Shown here: in pieces, positions 19,349 through 27,595 of the stretch | How the letters are laid out: each line of letters starts with the position of its first letter | Position numbering within the stretch: the first letter of the stretch is position 1 | Source: C-114 sp963719285 | Lineage (GTDB): Bacteria > Chloroflexota > Limnocylindria > Limnocylindrales > CSP1-4 | Length of the DNA: 64,000 nucleotides | NCBI GenBank assembly: GCA_963719285.1 | Contig: CAVRBO010000004.1 | Coordinates: forward strand, 744,001 to 808,000 | Reading direction: 5' to 3' | Notes under the pieces: generated by a model | The model's database searches: none | Told to the model about the DNA's origin: nothing | Seen by the model: the letters and a program-made list of their open reading frames with translations, nothing else | Program-made: the position numbers and the translations under genes

Positions 19349-20743
19349 TCAGGCCAGCCGCGCGAAGTCCGCCACGCTCCGGCGCAGGAACTTGCCGGCG
19401 CCCTTGTGGCCGGTGAACGCGCCGTCGCGCACGACGACCGCGCCGCGCGAGAGGACCACGTCCGAGCCACCCTGCACGACGCGTCCCTCGTAGCACGAGT
19501 AGTCGACGTCCATGTGGTGGGTCGCGGCGCTGATCGTGTGCCGCCGGTCCGGGTCGTAGACGACGAGGTCCGCATCCGAGCCGACCGCGACCGCGCCCTT
19601 GTGCGGGTACAGCCCGAACATCCTGGCCGGCGCCGTGGAGCAGATCTCGACCCAGCGCTCGCGCGTGAGGCGGCCGCCGACCACGCCGCCGTCGTGCATG
19701 AGGTCGAGCCGGTCCTCGACGCCCGGCAGGCCGTTCGGGATCTTCCGGAAATCGCCCCGGCCCAGGTCCTTCTGGCCGTGGAAGTCGAACGGGCAATGGT
19801 CGGTCGAGACGACCTGCAGGGCGTCCGTCCGGAGGCCCGCCCACAGCTCGGCCTGGTGGTCCTTGGTACGCATCGGCGGAGAACACACGAACTTCGCCCC
19901 TTCGAACCCGTTCCCCAGGTCGTCGATCGAGAGGAACAGGTACTGGGGGCAGGTCTCGGCGAACGCCATCGCGCCGCGGTCGCGGGCCGCCCGGACCTGG
20001 TCCAGGGCGTCGCGCGCCGAGAGGTGGACGATGTACACGGGCACCCCGGCCGCCTCGGCCAGCCGGATGACCCGGTTGGTGGCCTCGCCCTCGAAGATCG
20101 GGTAGCGGGCCATCCCGTGGCCGATCGGGTCGGTCGTGCCGGCGGCCACGAGATCGGCCGCGACGATGTCGATCGCCGGCCCGTTCTCCGCGTGCATCAT
20201 GATCAGGCCGCCGTTTTTCGCGGTCCGCTGCATCGCCCGGAAGATCGCCCCGTCGTCCGAGAAGAAGACGCCCGGGTAGGCCGTGAACAGCTTGAAGTCG
20301 GGCACGCCCTCGGCCACGAGCGTATCCATCTCGGCCAGGGTCGCGTCGTTCACGTCGCTCATGATCATGTGGAAGCCGTAGTCGACGACCGCGTTGCCCT
20401 CGGCCTTGGCATGCCACGCGTCCAGGCCCTCGCGGAGCGACCTGCCGCGCGACTGGACCGCGAAGTCGACGATCGTCGTGGTCCCGCCGAAGGCGGCCGC
20501 CCGCGTCCCCGACTCGAACGTGTCCTTGGCGAAGGTCCCTCCGAACGGCAGCTCCATGTGGGTGTGGACGTCGATCGCGCCCGGGATCACGAGCTTGCCG
20601 GACGCGTCGATCGTCTCATCGGCGGCACCACCGCCAAGGAGATCGTGGCCGATCGCGGCGATCGTCTCGCCGTCGACCAGCACATCGGCCCCGAAGGATC
20701 CCGTGGCGGTGACGATCGTGCCATCGGTGATGAGCGTGCGCAT
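19349..20743 (-). CDS. hydA: Dihydropyrimidinase / D-hydantoinase
   Basis: Zinc amidohydrolase that opens dihydrouracil, dihydrothymine or hydantoins to N-carbamoyl amino acids. 464 residues. The metal ligands are visible: His60 and His62 (DVHTHMELPF), Lys151 for carboxylation (FKLFTAYPG), His184 (MMHAENG), His240 (YIVHLSA) and Asp315 (STDHCPFDF). The ATG has a GGAGGACTCG SD. An AGCATA (TATGCT on the minus strand) at 20825-20830 is a likely -10. The amidohydrolase, LLM oxidoreductase, aminotransferase and importer nearby all support pyrimidine or hydantoin catabolism. Substrate range cannot be read from sequence. Confidence 0.93.
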   Translation of the reverse strand: MRTLITDGTIVTATGSFGADVLVDGETIAAIGHDLLGGGAADETIDASGKLVIPGAIDVHTHMELPFGGTFAKDTFESGTRAAAFGGTTTIVDFAVQSRGRSLREGLDAWHAKAEGNAVVDYGFHMIMSDVNDATLAEMDTLVAEGVPDFKLFTAYPGVFFSDDGAIFRAMQRTAKNGGLIMMHAENGPAIDIVAADLVAAGTTDPIGHGMARYPIFEGEATNRVIRLAEAAGVPVYIVHLSARDALDQVRAARDRGAMAFAETCPQYLFLSIDDLGNGFEGAKFVCSPPMRTKDHQAELWAGLRTDALQVVSTDHCPFDFHGQKDLGRGDFRKIPNGLPGVEDRLDLMHDGGVVGGRLTRERWVEICSTAPARMFGLYPHKGAVAVGSDADLVVYDPDRRHTISAATHHMDVDYSCYEGRVVQGGSDVVLSRGAVVVRDGAFTGHKGAGKFLRRSVADFARLA

Positions 20744-20917
20744 CCGAGTCCTCCGCGCGATCGTGGCGGGCACGCCCGGGCAGCCTGGCTCGGGCGGCGG
20801 GCCCGCCGGGACGGGCTGATGCCCAGCATACGTCGAGGCGCGGACAGCCCGCCGCACCGACAGGTGTCAGCGCGCACCGTCGCCGGATGACGATGACCCG
20901 GGGCGACGCAGCTGTGC

Positions 20918-20923
20918 TACCTT
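20918..20923 (+). promoter_or_regulatory. -10 box of the surface-protein gene
   Basis: TACCTT about 46 nt before the GTG at 20970. It lies in the divergent gap with the hydantoinase gene, whose own -10 is at 20825-20830. Confidence 0.4.
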
Positions 20924-20969
20924 CCCGACGCGTCCGCATCGAACCGAGGCCCAGACCCGGAGTCCGAGA

Positions 20970-22319
20970 GTGCCCGATCTCGCCATCACCATCCGCGCCG
21001 ACGGCGTCCAGCTCACCCCGGGCACCTCGGCTGCGATCAGCGTCGAGGTCCGAAACCTCGGCACGATCGTCGATCGCTACCGCTGCGAACTGGTCGGTTT
21101 CGATCCGTCGTGGTACACCGTCACGCCCGCGTCCATGGAACTCTTTCCGCAGGGCGAGAGCGGCTCCTCGCGGCCCGACGCGCCGCCATCGGTCGGCCGG
21201 TTCCAGGTCGCCCTCCACCCACCGCGCACGTCGGCCGCCAAGGCCGGCGTCTGGCCGTTCGGAGCGAAGGTCACGAGCGAGCACGACCCCAACAACCGGC
21301 GGGTCGAGGAAGGCTCGGTCGTGTTCCTGCCGTTCGGCACGCTCGAGGCGGACCTGCGCCCGGCGGTCGTGAGCGGCCGGTTCGGGACCAAGGCGGCGCT
21401 CCACCTCACGAACCGCGGTAATCGGCCGGAGACGGTCGAGATCGCGGGCTCGGACCGGGCGGCGCGGATCACGTTCGACGTCCAGCCGCCGCGGCTCGAC
21501 CTCGCCCCGGGCGAGAGCACCATCGTGCCCATCGGCCTGTCCGCGGGCGGCGCACGCCTCGTCGGAGGGACCGAGACGCGTCCGTTCTCCATCGACATCC
21601 GGACCGCTCAGTTCGACACGCCGCCGGTCACCCTGTCCGGCACGCTCGAGAAGCTCGCGATCATCCCGTCAGGGCTGCCCGTGGCGATCGGCGGGCTGGT
21701 CGCGCTCGCGATGGGCGGTTTCGCGATCTGGGCCGCCTTCCTGCGCCCGCCGTCTCCGCCCGTGCCGGCCGCCGTGGCCACGATCGCGGCGCCGACGCCG
21801 ATCATCATCACCGCCCCACCCGCCGCGACCGCGGCTCCGACGGCGACTCCCGCACCGACCGCGTCGCCCACACCGGAGCCGACCCCATCGCCGACCCCGT
21901 CGTCCGACCGGACGCCGCTCCCGTGCACGCAAGGTCCCATCGACGTGGCCTACGCGGCGCTGGGTGGGTCCTCATCGTTCCTGGGTTTTGCCGTGTCGTG
22001 CGATGCCGGCCTGGCCGATGGCGGCGTGTCGCGCGACTTCGAAGGCGGCTCGATGTTCGTGGCACCGGGCTCGACCGCGGCGTTCGCGCTGTCCACGCCC
22101 CTGCGCGACTACTGGTTGTCGATCGGCGGTCCCGCCAGCGCGCTCGGATATCCGACGAGCAACGCCGTCGCGAACCCCAACGTCGCCGGCGCCTGGTCCG
22201 CCGCCTTCCAGCACGGCCAGGCCTCCTGGAATCCGACCACCGGCGGATCGAACTGCACCGGACTCCAGTGCCTGGTCATCAAGCCCCTGAAGAGCTTCCC
22301 GATCTTCATCAACCCCTGA
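20970..22319 (+). CDS. Membrane-anchored surface protein: Ig-like repeats, TM helix, LGFP-like tail
   Basis: 449 residues. Two N-terminal Ig-like (NEW3/CARDB-type) domains begin LAITIRADGVQLTPGT and ADLRPAVVSGRFGTKA. A single TM helix lies near 232-256 (VAIGGLVALAMGGFAIWAAF), then a Pro/Thr/Ala-rich linker of ~60 residues. The C-terminal ~130 residues contain LGFP-like repeats (ALGGSSSFLGFAV and IGGPASALGYPTS, with FQHGQASWNPTTG). LGFP repeats are known from cell-envelope proteins. Topology would place the first domains inside and the LGFP tail outside, or the reverse. It has no obvious link to the pyrimidine pathway although it lies within the cluster. The GTG start follows the conserved frame. 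Confidence 0.7.
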   Translation: MPDLAITIRADGVQLTPGTSAAISVEVRNLGTIVDRYRCELVGFDPSWYTVTPASMELFPQGESGSSRPDAPPSVGRFQVALHPPRTSAAKAGVWPFGAKVTSEHDPNNRRVEEGSVVFLPFGTLEADLRPAVVSGRFGTKAALHLTNRGNRPETVEIAGSDRAARITFDVQPPRLDLAPGESTIVPIGLSAGGARLVGGTETRPFSIDIRTAQFDTPPVTLSGTLEKLAIIPSGLPVAIGGLVALAMGGFAIWAAFLRPPSPPVPAAVATIAAPTPIIITAPPAATAAPTATPAPTASPTPEPTPSPTPSSDRTPLPCTQGPIDVAYAALGGSSSFLGFAVSCDAGLADGGVSRDFEGGSMFVAPGSTAAFALSTPLRDYWLSIGGPASALGYPTSNAVANPNVAGAWSAAFQHGQASWNPTTGGSNCTGLQCLVIKPLKSFPIFINP

Positions 22320-22334
22320 CGACCGATCGCCGGG

Positions 22335-23348
22335 CTAGCCCGAGTCGGGGACGCTCTTGCCGCGCATGACCGGCACGATCTCGCGCCCGTAGGTCTCGAG
22401 GATCGCCTCCTCGTCGCCGCTCATCAGGTAGATGTTGAACTGGTCGACGCCCACGTCCTGGAGCCTGTGGAGCTTGGCGATGTGGTCGTCGACCGAGCCG
22501 AGGATGCTGAACCGGTCCGTCACCTCGTCGCCGACGAACATGGCGTTGGATGAACCCGCTTCGGCGTGGTGGCGGTAGTCGTAGCCGCTCCGGTCGGTGA
22601 TGTAACCGGTGAGCGACTCGGGCAGCTGGTCGCGGGGGTACTTGTTCACCAGGTCGACGACGTGATTGCTCACCAGTGCCGGGAACCAGCGGGTCCGCTC
22701 GCGGCAGTCCGCCAGGTCGCCGATGTGGGCGGGCGCCGCGGCCTGGATGCTGACCGAGCCCAGCGGCCGCCCGGCAGCCTTCTCGGCGGCCCTGATCTGG
22801 CCGACGAGCCACTCGATGAGATCGGGATCGGCCAGCTGGAGGATGACGCCATCGGCGATGCGGCCCGTCATCGCCAGGGCCATCGGCCCGTAGCCGGCGA
22901 CCCAGACCGGGAGCCGGTACTTCCCGGCCCAGGGCAGGCGGAGCTCGGTGCCCTCGTACGTCACCGACCGGCCCTCCACGAGGTCGCGGATGACGACGAT
23001 CGCCTCCTCGAGCGTGGCCATCGTCGTGGGCGCCTTGCCGAGGACGCGCCGCGCCGAATCGCCCCGGCCGATGCCGAGGTCCATCCGGCCGTCGGACACC
23101 TCATCCAGCACGGCCAGAGCCGACGCGGTCACGGAAGGCTCGCGCGTGGCGGGATTCGTGACGCAGGTCCCCAGGCGGAGCGTGGTCGTGGCGCCCGCCA
23201 TGAGGGTCAGGAGCGGGTAGGGGTCGCGCCACAGGACGTGCGAGTCGAACAACCAGCCGTGCGAGAAGCCGGCGTCCTCGGCCTGCCTGCTGAGGGCGAG
23301 GGTCCGCTCGATCGAATGCTCGGGCTTGAGGGTGAAGCCGAACTGCAC
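22335..23348 (-). CDS. LLM-class F420-dependent oxidoreductase (CPS_4108-like)
   Basis: 337-residue luciferase-like TIM-barrel protein. Family marks are MQFGFTLKPEHSIERTL, AEDAGFSHGWLFDSHVLW, TLRLGTCVTNPATREP, DLGIGRGDSARRVLGK and LPVWVAGYGPMALAMTGRIAD. These resemble the F420-dependent group often found beside dihydropyrimidinase genes. It probably uses F420 or FMN to reduce or oxidise a pyrimidine/hydantoin-related compound. The reaction is unknown. GTG start with a GAGG SD 10 nt upstream. It is the last gene of the amidohydrolase-small protein-LLM operon and converges with the surface-protein gene 15 nt away. Confidence 0.85.
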   Translation of the reverse strand: MQFGFTLKPEHSIERTLALSRQAEDAGFSHGWLFDSHVLWRDPYPLLTLMAGATTTLRLGTCVTNPATREPSVTASALAVLDEVSDGRMDLGIGRGDSARRVLGKAPTTMATLEEAIVVIRDLVEGRSVTYEGTELRLPWAGKYRLPVWVAGYGPMALAMTGRIADGVILQLADPDLIEWLVGQIRAAEKAAGRPLGSVSIQAAAPAHIGDLADCRERTRWFPALVSNHVVDLVNKYPRDQLPESLTGYITDRSGYDYRHHAEAGSSNAMFVGDEVTDRFSILGSVDDHIAKLHRLQDVGVDQFNIYLMSGDEEAILETYGREIVPVMRGKSVPDSG

Positions 23349-23361
23349 AGGACGCCTCGGC

Positions 23362-23718
23362 CTACTCGGGACCGTCGTCGGACGCGCGGTCCGGGTCCCT
23401 GTCGGCGGGGGCGTCGGACGCGGACGCGCTTTCGTGTTCGCCGAGGTGGGTCAGCCGGTCCACGCCGGCCTCGAACATCGACGCCACGGAGCCGATGATG
23501 TCCACCGTTTCGCCGCCGGTGAACGGGGCGATCACGGCACCCAGGCCGAGTTCGGCGGCCGATTCGAGGACGTCCGGCACCTGGTCGCCCGGGTCACGTT
23601 CATCGTCGTCCCGGGCCGGCGCGCCGGACTGCGCGACGTGGGCGATCTCGTGGGCCACAAGGCCGCCGCTCTCGGTGGCGCCCTCTTCGGCGGGTCGGTA
23701 CTGCTCGTCGTCGGTCAT
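23362..23718 (-). CDS. Small acidic protein with an HEIAH motif, unknown function
   Basis: 118 residues, rich in Asp/Glu, between the amidohydrolase and the LLM gene with gaps of 21 and 13 nt. The ATG has a GGAGAGCACC SD. It contains LVAHEIAHVAQSG near residues 21-33. This HExxH pattern recalls zinc metalloprotease helices or the DUF4157 HE(I/L)xHVxQ motif, but the rest of such a domain is missing. A Gly/Ala-hydrophobic segment (LGLGAVIAPFTGGETVDIIG) follows, then a charged tail. I do not recognise a family. It may be a small accessory or stability factor of the pathway, or a remnant. Confidence 0.65.
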   Translation of the reverse strand: MTDDEQYRPAEEGATESGGLVAHEIAHVAQSGAPARDDDERDPGDQVPDVLESAAELGLGAVIAPFTGGETVDIIGSVASMFEAGVDRLTHLGEHESASASDAPADRDPDRASDDGPE

Positions 23719-23739
23719 GGTGCTCTCCGTCCCGTCGCC

Positions 23740-24588
23740 CTACGGGGCGACGAGGTCCTCGTACATGTCGGGTCGGCGGTCCCGGTAGAACTGCCACGTC
23801 TGTCGAACCTGGGTGATCAGGTCGAGGTCCATGTCCCGGACGAGCAGCTCCTCGTCGTGCGGGTCGCCGAGCGCTCCGATGAACTGGCCGCGCGGATCGC
23901 AGAAGTAGCTCTGCCCGTAGAAGTCGTCCTCGCCGAGCGGCTCGATGCCGACGCGGTTGATCGTGCCCACGAAGTAGCCGTTGGCCACGGCGTGGCTGAC
24001 CTGCTCGATCCGCCAGAGGTACTCGGACAGGCCGCGCGAGGTCGCGCTCGGGATGAACACCATCTCGGCGCCGTTGAGGCCGAGCGCCCGGGCGCCCTCA
24101 GGGAAGTGACGGTCGTAGCAGATGTAGACGCCGACCCGGCCCACCGCGGTCTCGAAGACCGGATAACCCAGGTTGCCCGGCCGGAAGTAGTACTTCTCCC
24201 AGAAGCCCTTGACGTGGGGGATGTGGGTCTTGCGGTACTTCCCGAGGTACGTGCCGTCGGCATCGATGACCGCCGCCGTGTTGTAGTACACGCCGCTTGC
24301 GGTCTCGTCTTCCTCGTACATCGGGACGACGAGGACCATCCCGGTCTGCTTCGCGAGATCCGCCATCCGGGCGGTGGTGGGACCATCCGGGATGAGCTCG
24401 GTGTAGCTGTAGTACTGGGGCTCCTGGACCTGGCAGAAGTAGGGCCCGTAGAACAGCTCCTGGAAGCACATCACCTGGGCGCCCTGCTTCGACGCCTCGT
24501 GGGCCGCGGCCTCGTGCTTCTGGATCATCGACTCCTTGTCGCCGGTCCAGCTGGCCTGCAACAGCGCGCCGCGCACGATCCGAGGCAT
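23740..24588 (-). CDS. Nitrilase-superfamily amidohydrolase, probable beta-ureidopropionase
   Basis: 282 residues. The Glu-Lys-Cys triad is clear: Glu44 (CFQELFYG), Lys120 (KYRKTHIPH) and Cys157 (YICYDRHFPE). FYGPYFC, GFWEKYYFRPGN and VGTINRVG match N-carbamoyl-beta-alanine/N-carbamoylputrescine amidohydrolases. Beside hydA it should hydrolyse N-carbamoyl-beta-alanine to beta-alanine, CO2 and ammonia. The ATG at 24588 follows a GGAGGGACCC SD. ATTCTA at 24648-24653 (TAGAAT on the minus strand) is the likely -10. First gene of a three-gene minus-strand operon. An N-carbamoylputrescine amidase role is the main alternative. Confidence 0.9.
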   Translation of the reverse strand: MPRIVRGALLQASWTGDKESMIQKHEAAAHEASKQGAQVMCFQELFYGPYFCQVQEPQYYSYTELIPDGPTTARMADLAKQTGMVLVVPMYEEDETASGVYYNTAAVIDADGTYLGKYRKTHIPHVKGFWEKYYFRPGNLGYPVFETAVGRVGVYICYDRHFPEGARALGLNGAEMVFIPSATSRGLSEYLWRIEQVSHAVANGYFVGTINRVGIEPLGEDDFYGQSYFCDPRGQFIGALGDPHDEELLVRDMDLDLITQVRQTWQFYRDRRPDMYEDLVAP

Positions 24589-24721
24589 GTCGGGTCCCTC
24601 CAGGAAGCTGTCGGTGGATACGGTCTGGCGGCCGGTGGAGTGGCCGCATTCTAGCGCCCGCGCTCGTCGCCGGGCCATCGCCCGACCCCGGTAGGATGTG
24701 GTCCTGCGTCCCGGAGGTGAC

Positions 24722-26158
24722 ATGGACAACGGAAGACTCCTGCGCCGGACGGCCGAGCTGGCGACCTCCTTCCTCGAGGGGCTCGACGAGCGGCCGGTGG
24801 GGAGGCCGGTCGACCTGGCCGCCCTGCGTGCGGCCATGGGCGGGCCCCTGCCCGACGTGGGCGAGGACCCCATCTCGATCGTGGAGGCCCTGGCGCACGA
24901 CGCGGACCCGGGCATCGTCGCGACCGCCGGGCCGCGCTACTTCGGCTTCGTCATCGGCGGCAGTCAGCCGGCGGCGCTCGCGGCGGACTGGCTGACGAGC
25001 ACCTGGGACCAGAACGCGGCTGCCTATGTCATCTCGCCGGCCGCGGCCGTCGCCGAGGAGGTCGCCCACGGCTGGCTCGTGGACCTGCTCGGTCTGCCGG
25101 TCGGGACATCGGTGGGGTTCACGACCGGCGCGACGATGGCCAACTTCACGGCGCTCGGCGCGGCCCGCCACGCGGTGCTCCGGGGCGTGGGCTGGGACGT
25201 CGAGGTCCGCGGCCTGTTCGATGCGCCGCCGATCCACGTCGTGCTCGGCGACGAGGCCCACGTCACGGTCGCCGTGTCGCTCCAGATGCTCGGCCTGGGC
25301 CGCGACAGGGTCCACCGGGTCGCCGCCGACGAGCAGGGCCGGATGCGCCCCGACGCGCTGCGGGCGACACTGGCCAGGCTGGACGGGCCGACCATCGTCG
25401 TCGCCCAGGCCGGGAACGTGAACACGGGCGCCTTCGACCCATTGCCCGAGATCGCGGCGGCGGTGCGCGAGCACGGCGGCTGGCTCCACATCGATGGCGC
25501 GTTCGGCCTGTGGGTCGCGGCCGCCCCCGGGCTCCGCGATCGGATCGCCGGCCTCGAGCTGGCCGACTCATGGACGACCGACGCCCACAAGTGGCTCAAC
25601 GTGCCGTACGACTCGGGGCTGGTCTTCGTCCGCGACGTGGCCGCCCATCGGACGTCGATGACCCTCGGCGCGTCGTACTACGTCGAGACCGATGGGGCCG
25701 AGCGGGACCCGTTCAACTGGGTGGCCGAGTCCTCCCGGCGCGCCCGCGGGTTCACCGTCTACGCCGCACTTCGTTCCTTCGGACGGGTCGGGTTGGCCAC
25801 GCTGATCGAGCGCTGCTGCGCCCACGCCCGCCGGTTCGAGTCGCTGCTCGCCGGGCAGCCCGGCGTGACGATCCTCAACGACGTCGTCCTCAACCAGGTC
25901 CTGGTCCGGTTCAGGCCACCCGACGAAGGAGTCGCGGACGGCGCCGCGGTCGATGCGTTCACGAAGGACGTCGTCGCCCGGGTCCAGGCCGACGGGACGT
26001 GCTGGCTCGGCCCGACCGCCTGGCACGGCATGGCGGCGATGCGCATCTCCGTGAGCTCGTGGGCGACGACCGAGGCGGACGTCGAGCTGTCTGCGGCGGC
26101 GATCCTCCGCTGCGCCCGCGAGGCGGCCGAAGCGCTGCGGGGCGCCACGCCCGTGTGA
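24722..26158 (+). CDS. Pyridoxal-dependent decarboxylase / fold-type I aminotransferase-like enzyme
   Basis: 478-residue group II PLP decarboxylase-like protein. YFGFVIGGSQPAALAADWL is typical of the family, as are the SVGFTTGATMANFTAL phosphate-binding region, WLHIDGAFGLW, and the Schiff-base Lys290 in TTDAHKWLNVPYD. Relatives act on aromatic amino acids, 2,4-diaminobutyrate or glutamate; the substrate here is open. The ATG follows CCCGGAGG, and TAGGAT at 24692-24697 is a good -10. It is divergent from the amidohydrolase operon and convergent with an exporter. It may deal with amines in the same pathway or be an unrelated passenger. Confidence 0.85.
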   Translation: MDNGRLLRRTAELATSFLEGLDERPVGRPVDLAALRAAMGGPLPDVGEDPISIVEALAHDADPGIVATAGPRYFGFVIGGSQPAALAADWLTSTWDQNAAAYVISPAAAVAEEVAHGWLVDLLGLPVGTSVGFTTGATMANFTALGAARHAVLRGVGWDVEVRGLFDAPPIHVVLGDEAHVTVAVSLQMLGLGRDRVHRVAADEQGRMRPDALRATLARLDGPTIVVAQAGNVNTGAFDPLPEIAAAVREHGGWLHIDGAFGLWVAAAPGLRDRIAGLELADSWTTDAHKWLNVPYDSGLVFVRDVAAHRTSMTLGASYYVETDGAERDPFNWVAESSRRARGFTVYAALRSFGRVGLATLIERCCAHARRFESLLAGQPGVTILNDVVLNQVLVRFRPPDEGVADGAAVDAFTKDVVARVQADGTCWLGPTAWHGMAAMRISVSSWATTEADVELSAAAILRCAREAAEALRGATPV

Positions 26159-26190
26159 CCGTCCGGCCGACCCGCCGGCGGGCCGGACGG
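26159..26190. terminator. Hairpin between convergent decarboxylase and MFS genes
   Basis: 10-bp stem CCGTCCGGCC / GGCCGGACGG starting directly after the decarboxylase stop codon, with a 12-nt GC-rich loop and no T tract. Confidence 0.6.
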
Positions 26191-26224
26191 CGAGTGCCTC
26201 GGCAGGGAGGCACGCCTGTGCCCG

Positions 26225-27481
26225 TCAGCTCGGGATGGCGCCCTCGTCCGACGTGGTCCGGATGCCGGGTAGCGGCGACAGCACGAGCAGCACGATGGAG
26301 GCCGCCATGCCGGCCCAGCCGAGCGCGATCCCTCCGCGGACGCCGATCACGCCGGCGACCGCGGCCGCGGCGAGGGCCCCGATCGGGTAGGCGATGCCGT
26401 GGGAGAACACGTCGAGCGTCGCATTGACCCGGCCCAGGATCCGATCGGGACTGAGTCCCTGGATCAGCGAGAGCTCGGCGACCCCCTCGATCGTCTGGAG
26501 ACCGTCACCGATGAGCTGGGGGATCAGCACCATCACGGTGGCGATGACCAGCGGCCCCTGGGCGAGTGGGGTGAGCACGCCCAGCGCCGAGGCTCCGGCC
26601 GCGGCCCAGATGACTGCCGGTCCCAGCCCGAGGGCGCCGATCGCCCGGGAGGCGAAGAGGGAGCCGACGAGCGAGCCCACGCCGCCCGCCGACACGACGA
26701 CGCCGAGCAGGAACGGATCGAGATGCAGCTCGTCGATCAGGTAGATCGTGTACAGCACGCCGTAGAACGACCCGGCCACGTGAGCTACGACCGACCGCAG
26801 CGCGAGCACCCGCAGCACGGGATGGAAACGCACGAGGCGCAGCCCCTCGACGATCTCGCCCCGGATCGGCGTGGCCGCGCCGCGCGGCGGGCGCGCCGGC
26901 TCCGGCGCCCGGATGAGGAGCAGGGAGACGGCGGAGACCGCGAACGATGCGGCATCCACGAGGATCGCAAACGGTGCGCTGACCAGCTGGACGAGGCCAC
27001 CGGCGAGGCCCGGGCCGCCGATCTCGGCGAGGGACGAGCTCGTGGCGAGCTTGCTGTTGCCCTCGACGACGCGCTCGAGGCCGATCAGGGACGGCACGTA
27101 GGCCGGGTACGCCGAATCGAACAGCGTGGCCAGGCAGCCCTCCGCGAACGCGACGACGTAGAGCTGCTCCATCCGGAGCACGCCTGTCGCGTAGGCGACC
27201 GGGATGGAGAACAGGAGCAGCGCCCGGAGCGCATCGGTCCCGATGAGCAGCCGCCGGCGGCGGAGCCGGTCCACCCAGGCGCCGGCGAAGAGCCCGACGA
27301 GGAGGACGGCCAGGCTCTGCGCGACGACGATGAGCGCCATCTGCAGGGGACCCGCCCGCAGGAGCAGGAGGGCGACCAGCGGCATGGCCGTTCTGGTCAC
27401 GACGGACCCGAGCTCGGACACCGTCTGACCCGCCCACAGCTTCAGGAAATCGTCGTGTCGCCACAGGGATGGGACTGTCAC
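26225..27481 (-). CDS. MFS transporter (EntS/MFS_3-like)
   Basis: 418 residues with about 12 hydrophobic segments. It opens LWRHDDFLKLWAGQTVSELG, the typical start of MFS_3 exporters, and has the loop 2-3 signature GAWVDRLRRRRLLIGTDALR. The substrate is unknown; relatives export siderophores, macrolides or small metabolites. The GTG start lies 9 nt after ATGGTA (TACCAT on the minus strand), another -10 close to a start codon. It is convergent with the PLP decarboxylase and divergent from the aminotransferase. Confidence 0.85.
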   Translation of the reverse strand: MTVPSLWRHDDFLKLWAGQTVSELGSVVTRTAMPLVALLLLRAGPLQMALIVVAQSLAVLLVGLFAGAWVDRLRRRRLLIGTDALRALLLFSIPVAYATGVLRMEQLYVVAFAEGCLATLFDSAYPAYVPSLIGLERVVEGNSKLATSSSLAEIGGPGLAGGLVQLVSAPFAILVDAASFAVSAVSLLLIRAPEPARPPRGAATPIRGEIVEGLRLVRFHPVLRVLALRSVVAHVAGSFYGVLYTIYLIDELHLDPFLLGVVVSAGGVGSLVGSLFASRAIGALGLGPAVIWAAAGASALGVLTPLAQGPLVIATVMVLIPQLIGDGLQTIEGVAELSLIQGLSPDRILGRVNATLDVFSHGIAYPIGALAAAAVAGVIGVRGGIALGWAGMAASIVLLVLSPLPGIRTTSDEGAIPS

Positions 27482-27595
27482 AGCGGCGGAATGGTAGCCG
27501 TTGCGAGGGCGCGCCAGATGGCGCCGGTCGTGTGCGACCTAGCCGCACCTGCGACAATCGCGGGCGCACACTGATCGTCGAGCGGGGAGATTCCC

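Noticed and set aside
20883..20900. Further copy of the ATGACGATG palindrome upstream of the surface-protein gene
   Set aside because: Only the left arm matches (ATGACGATG); the right arm CGTCAT is missing, so it is not counted as a copy.
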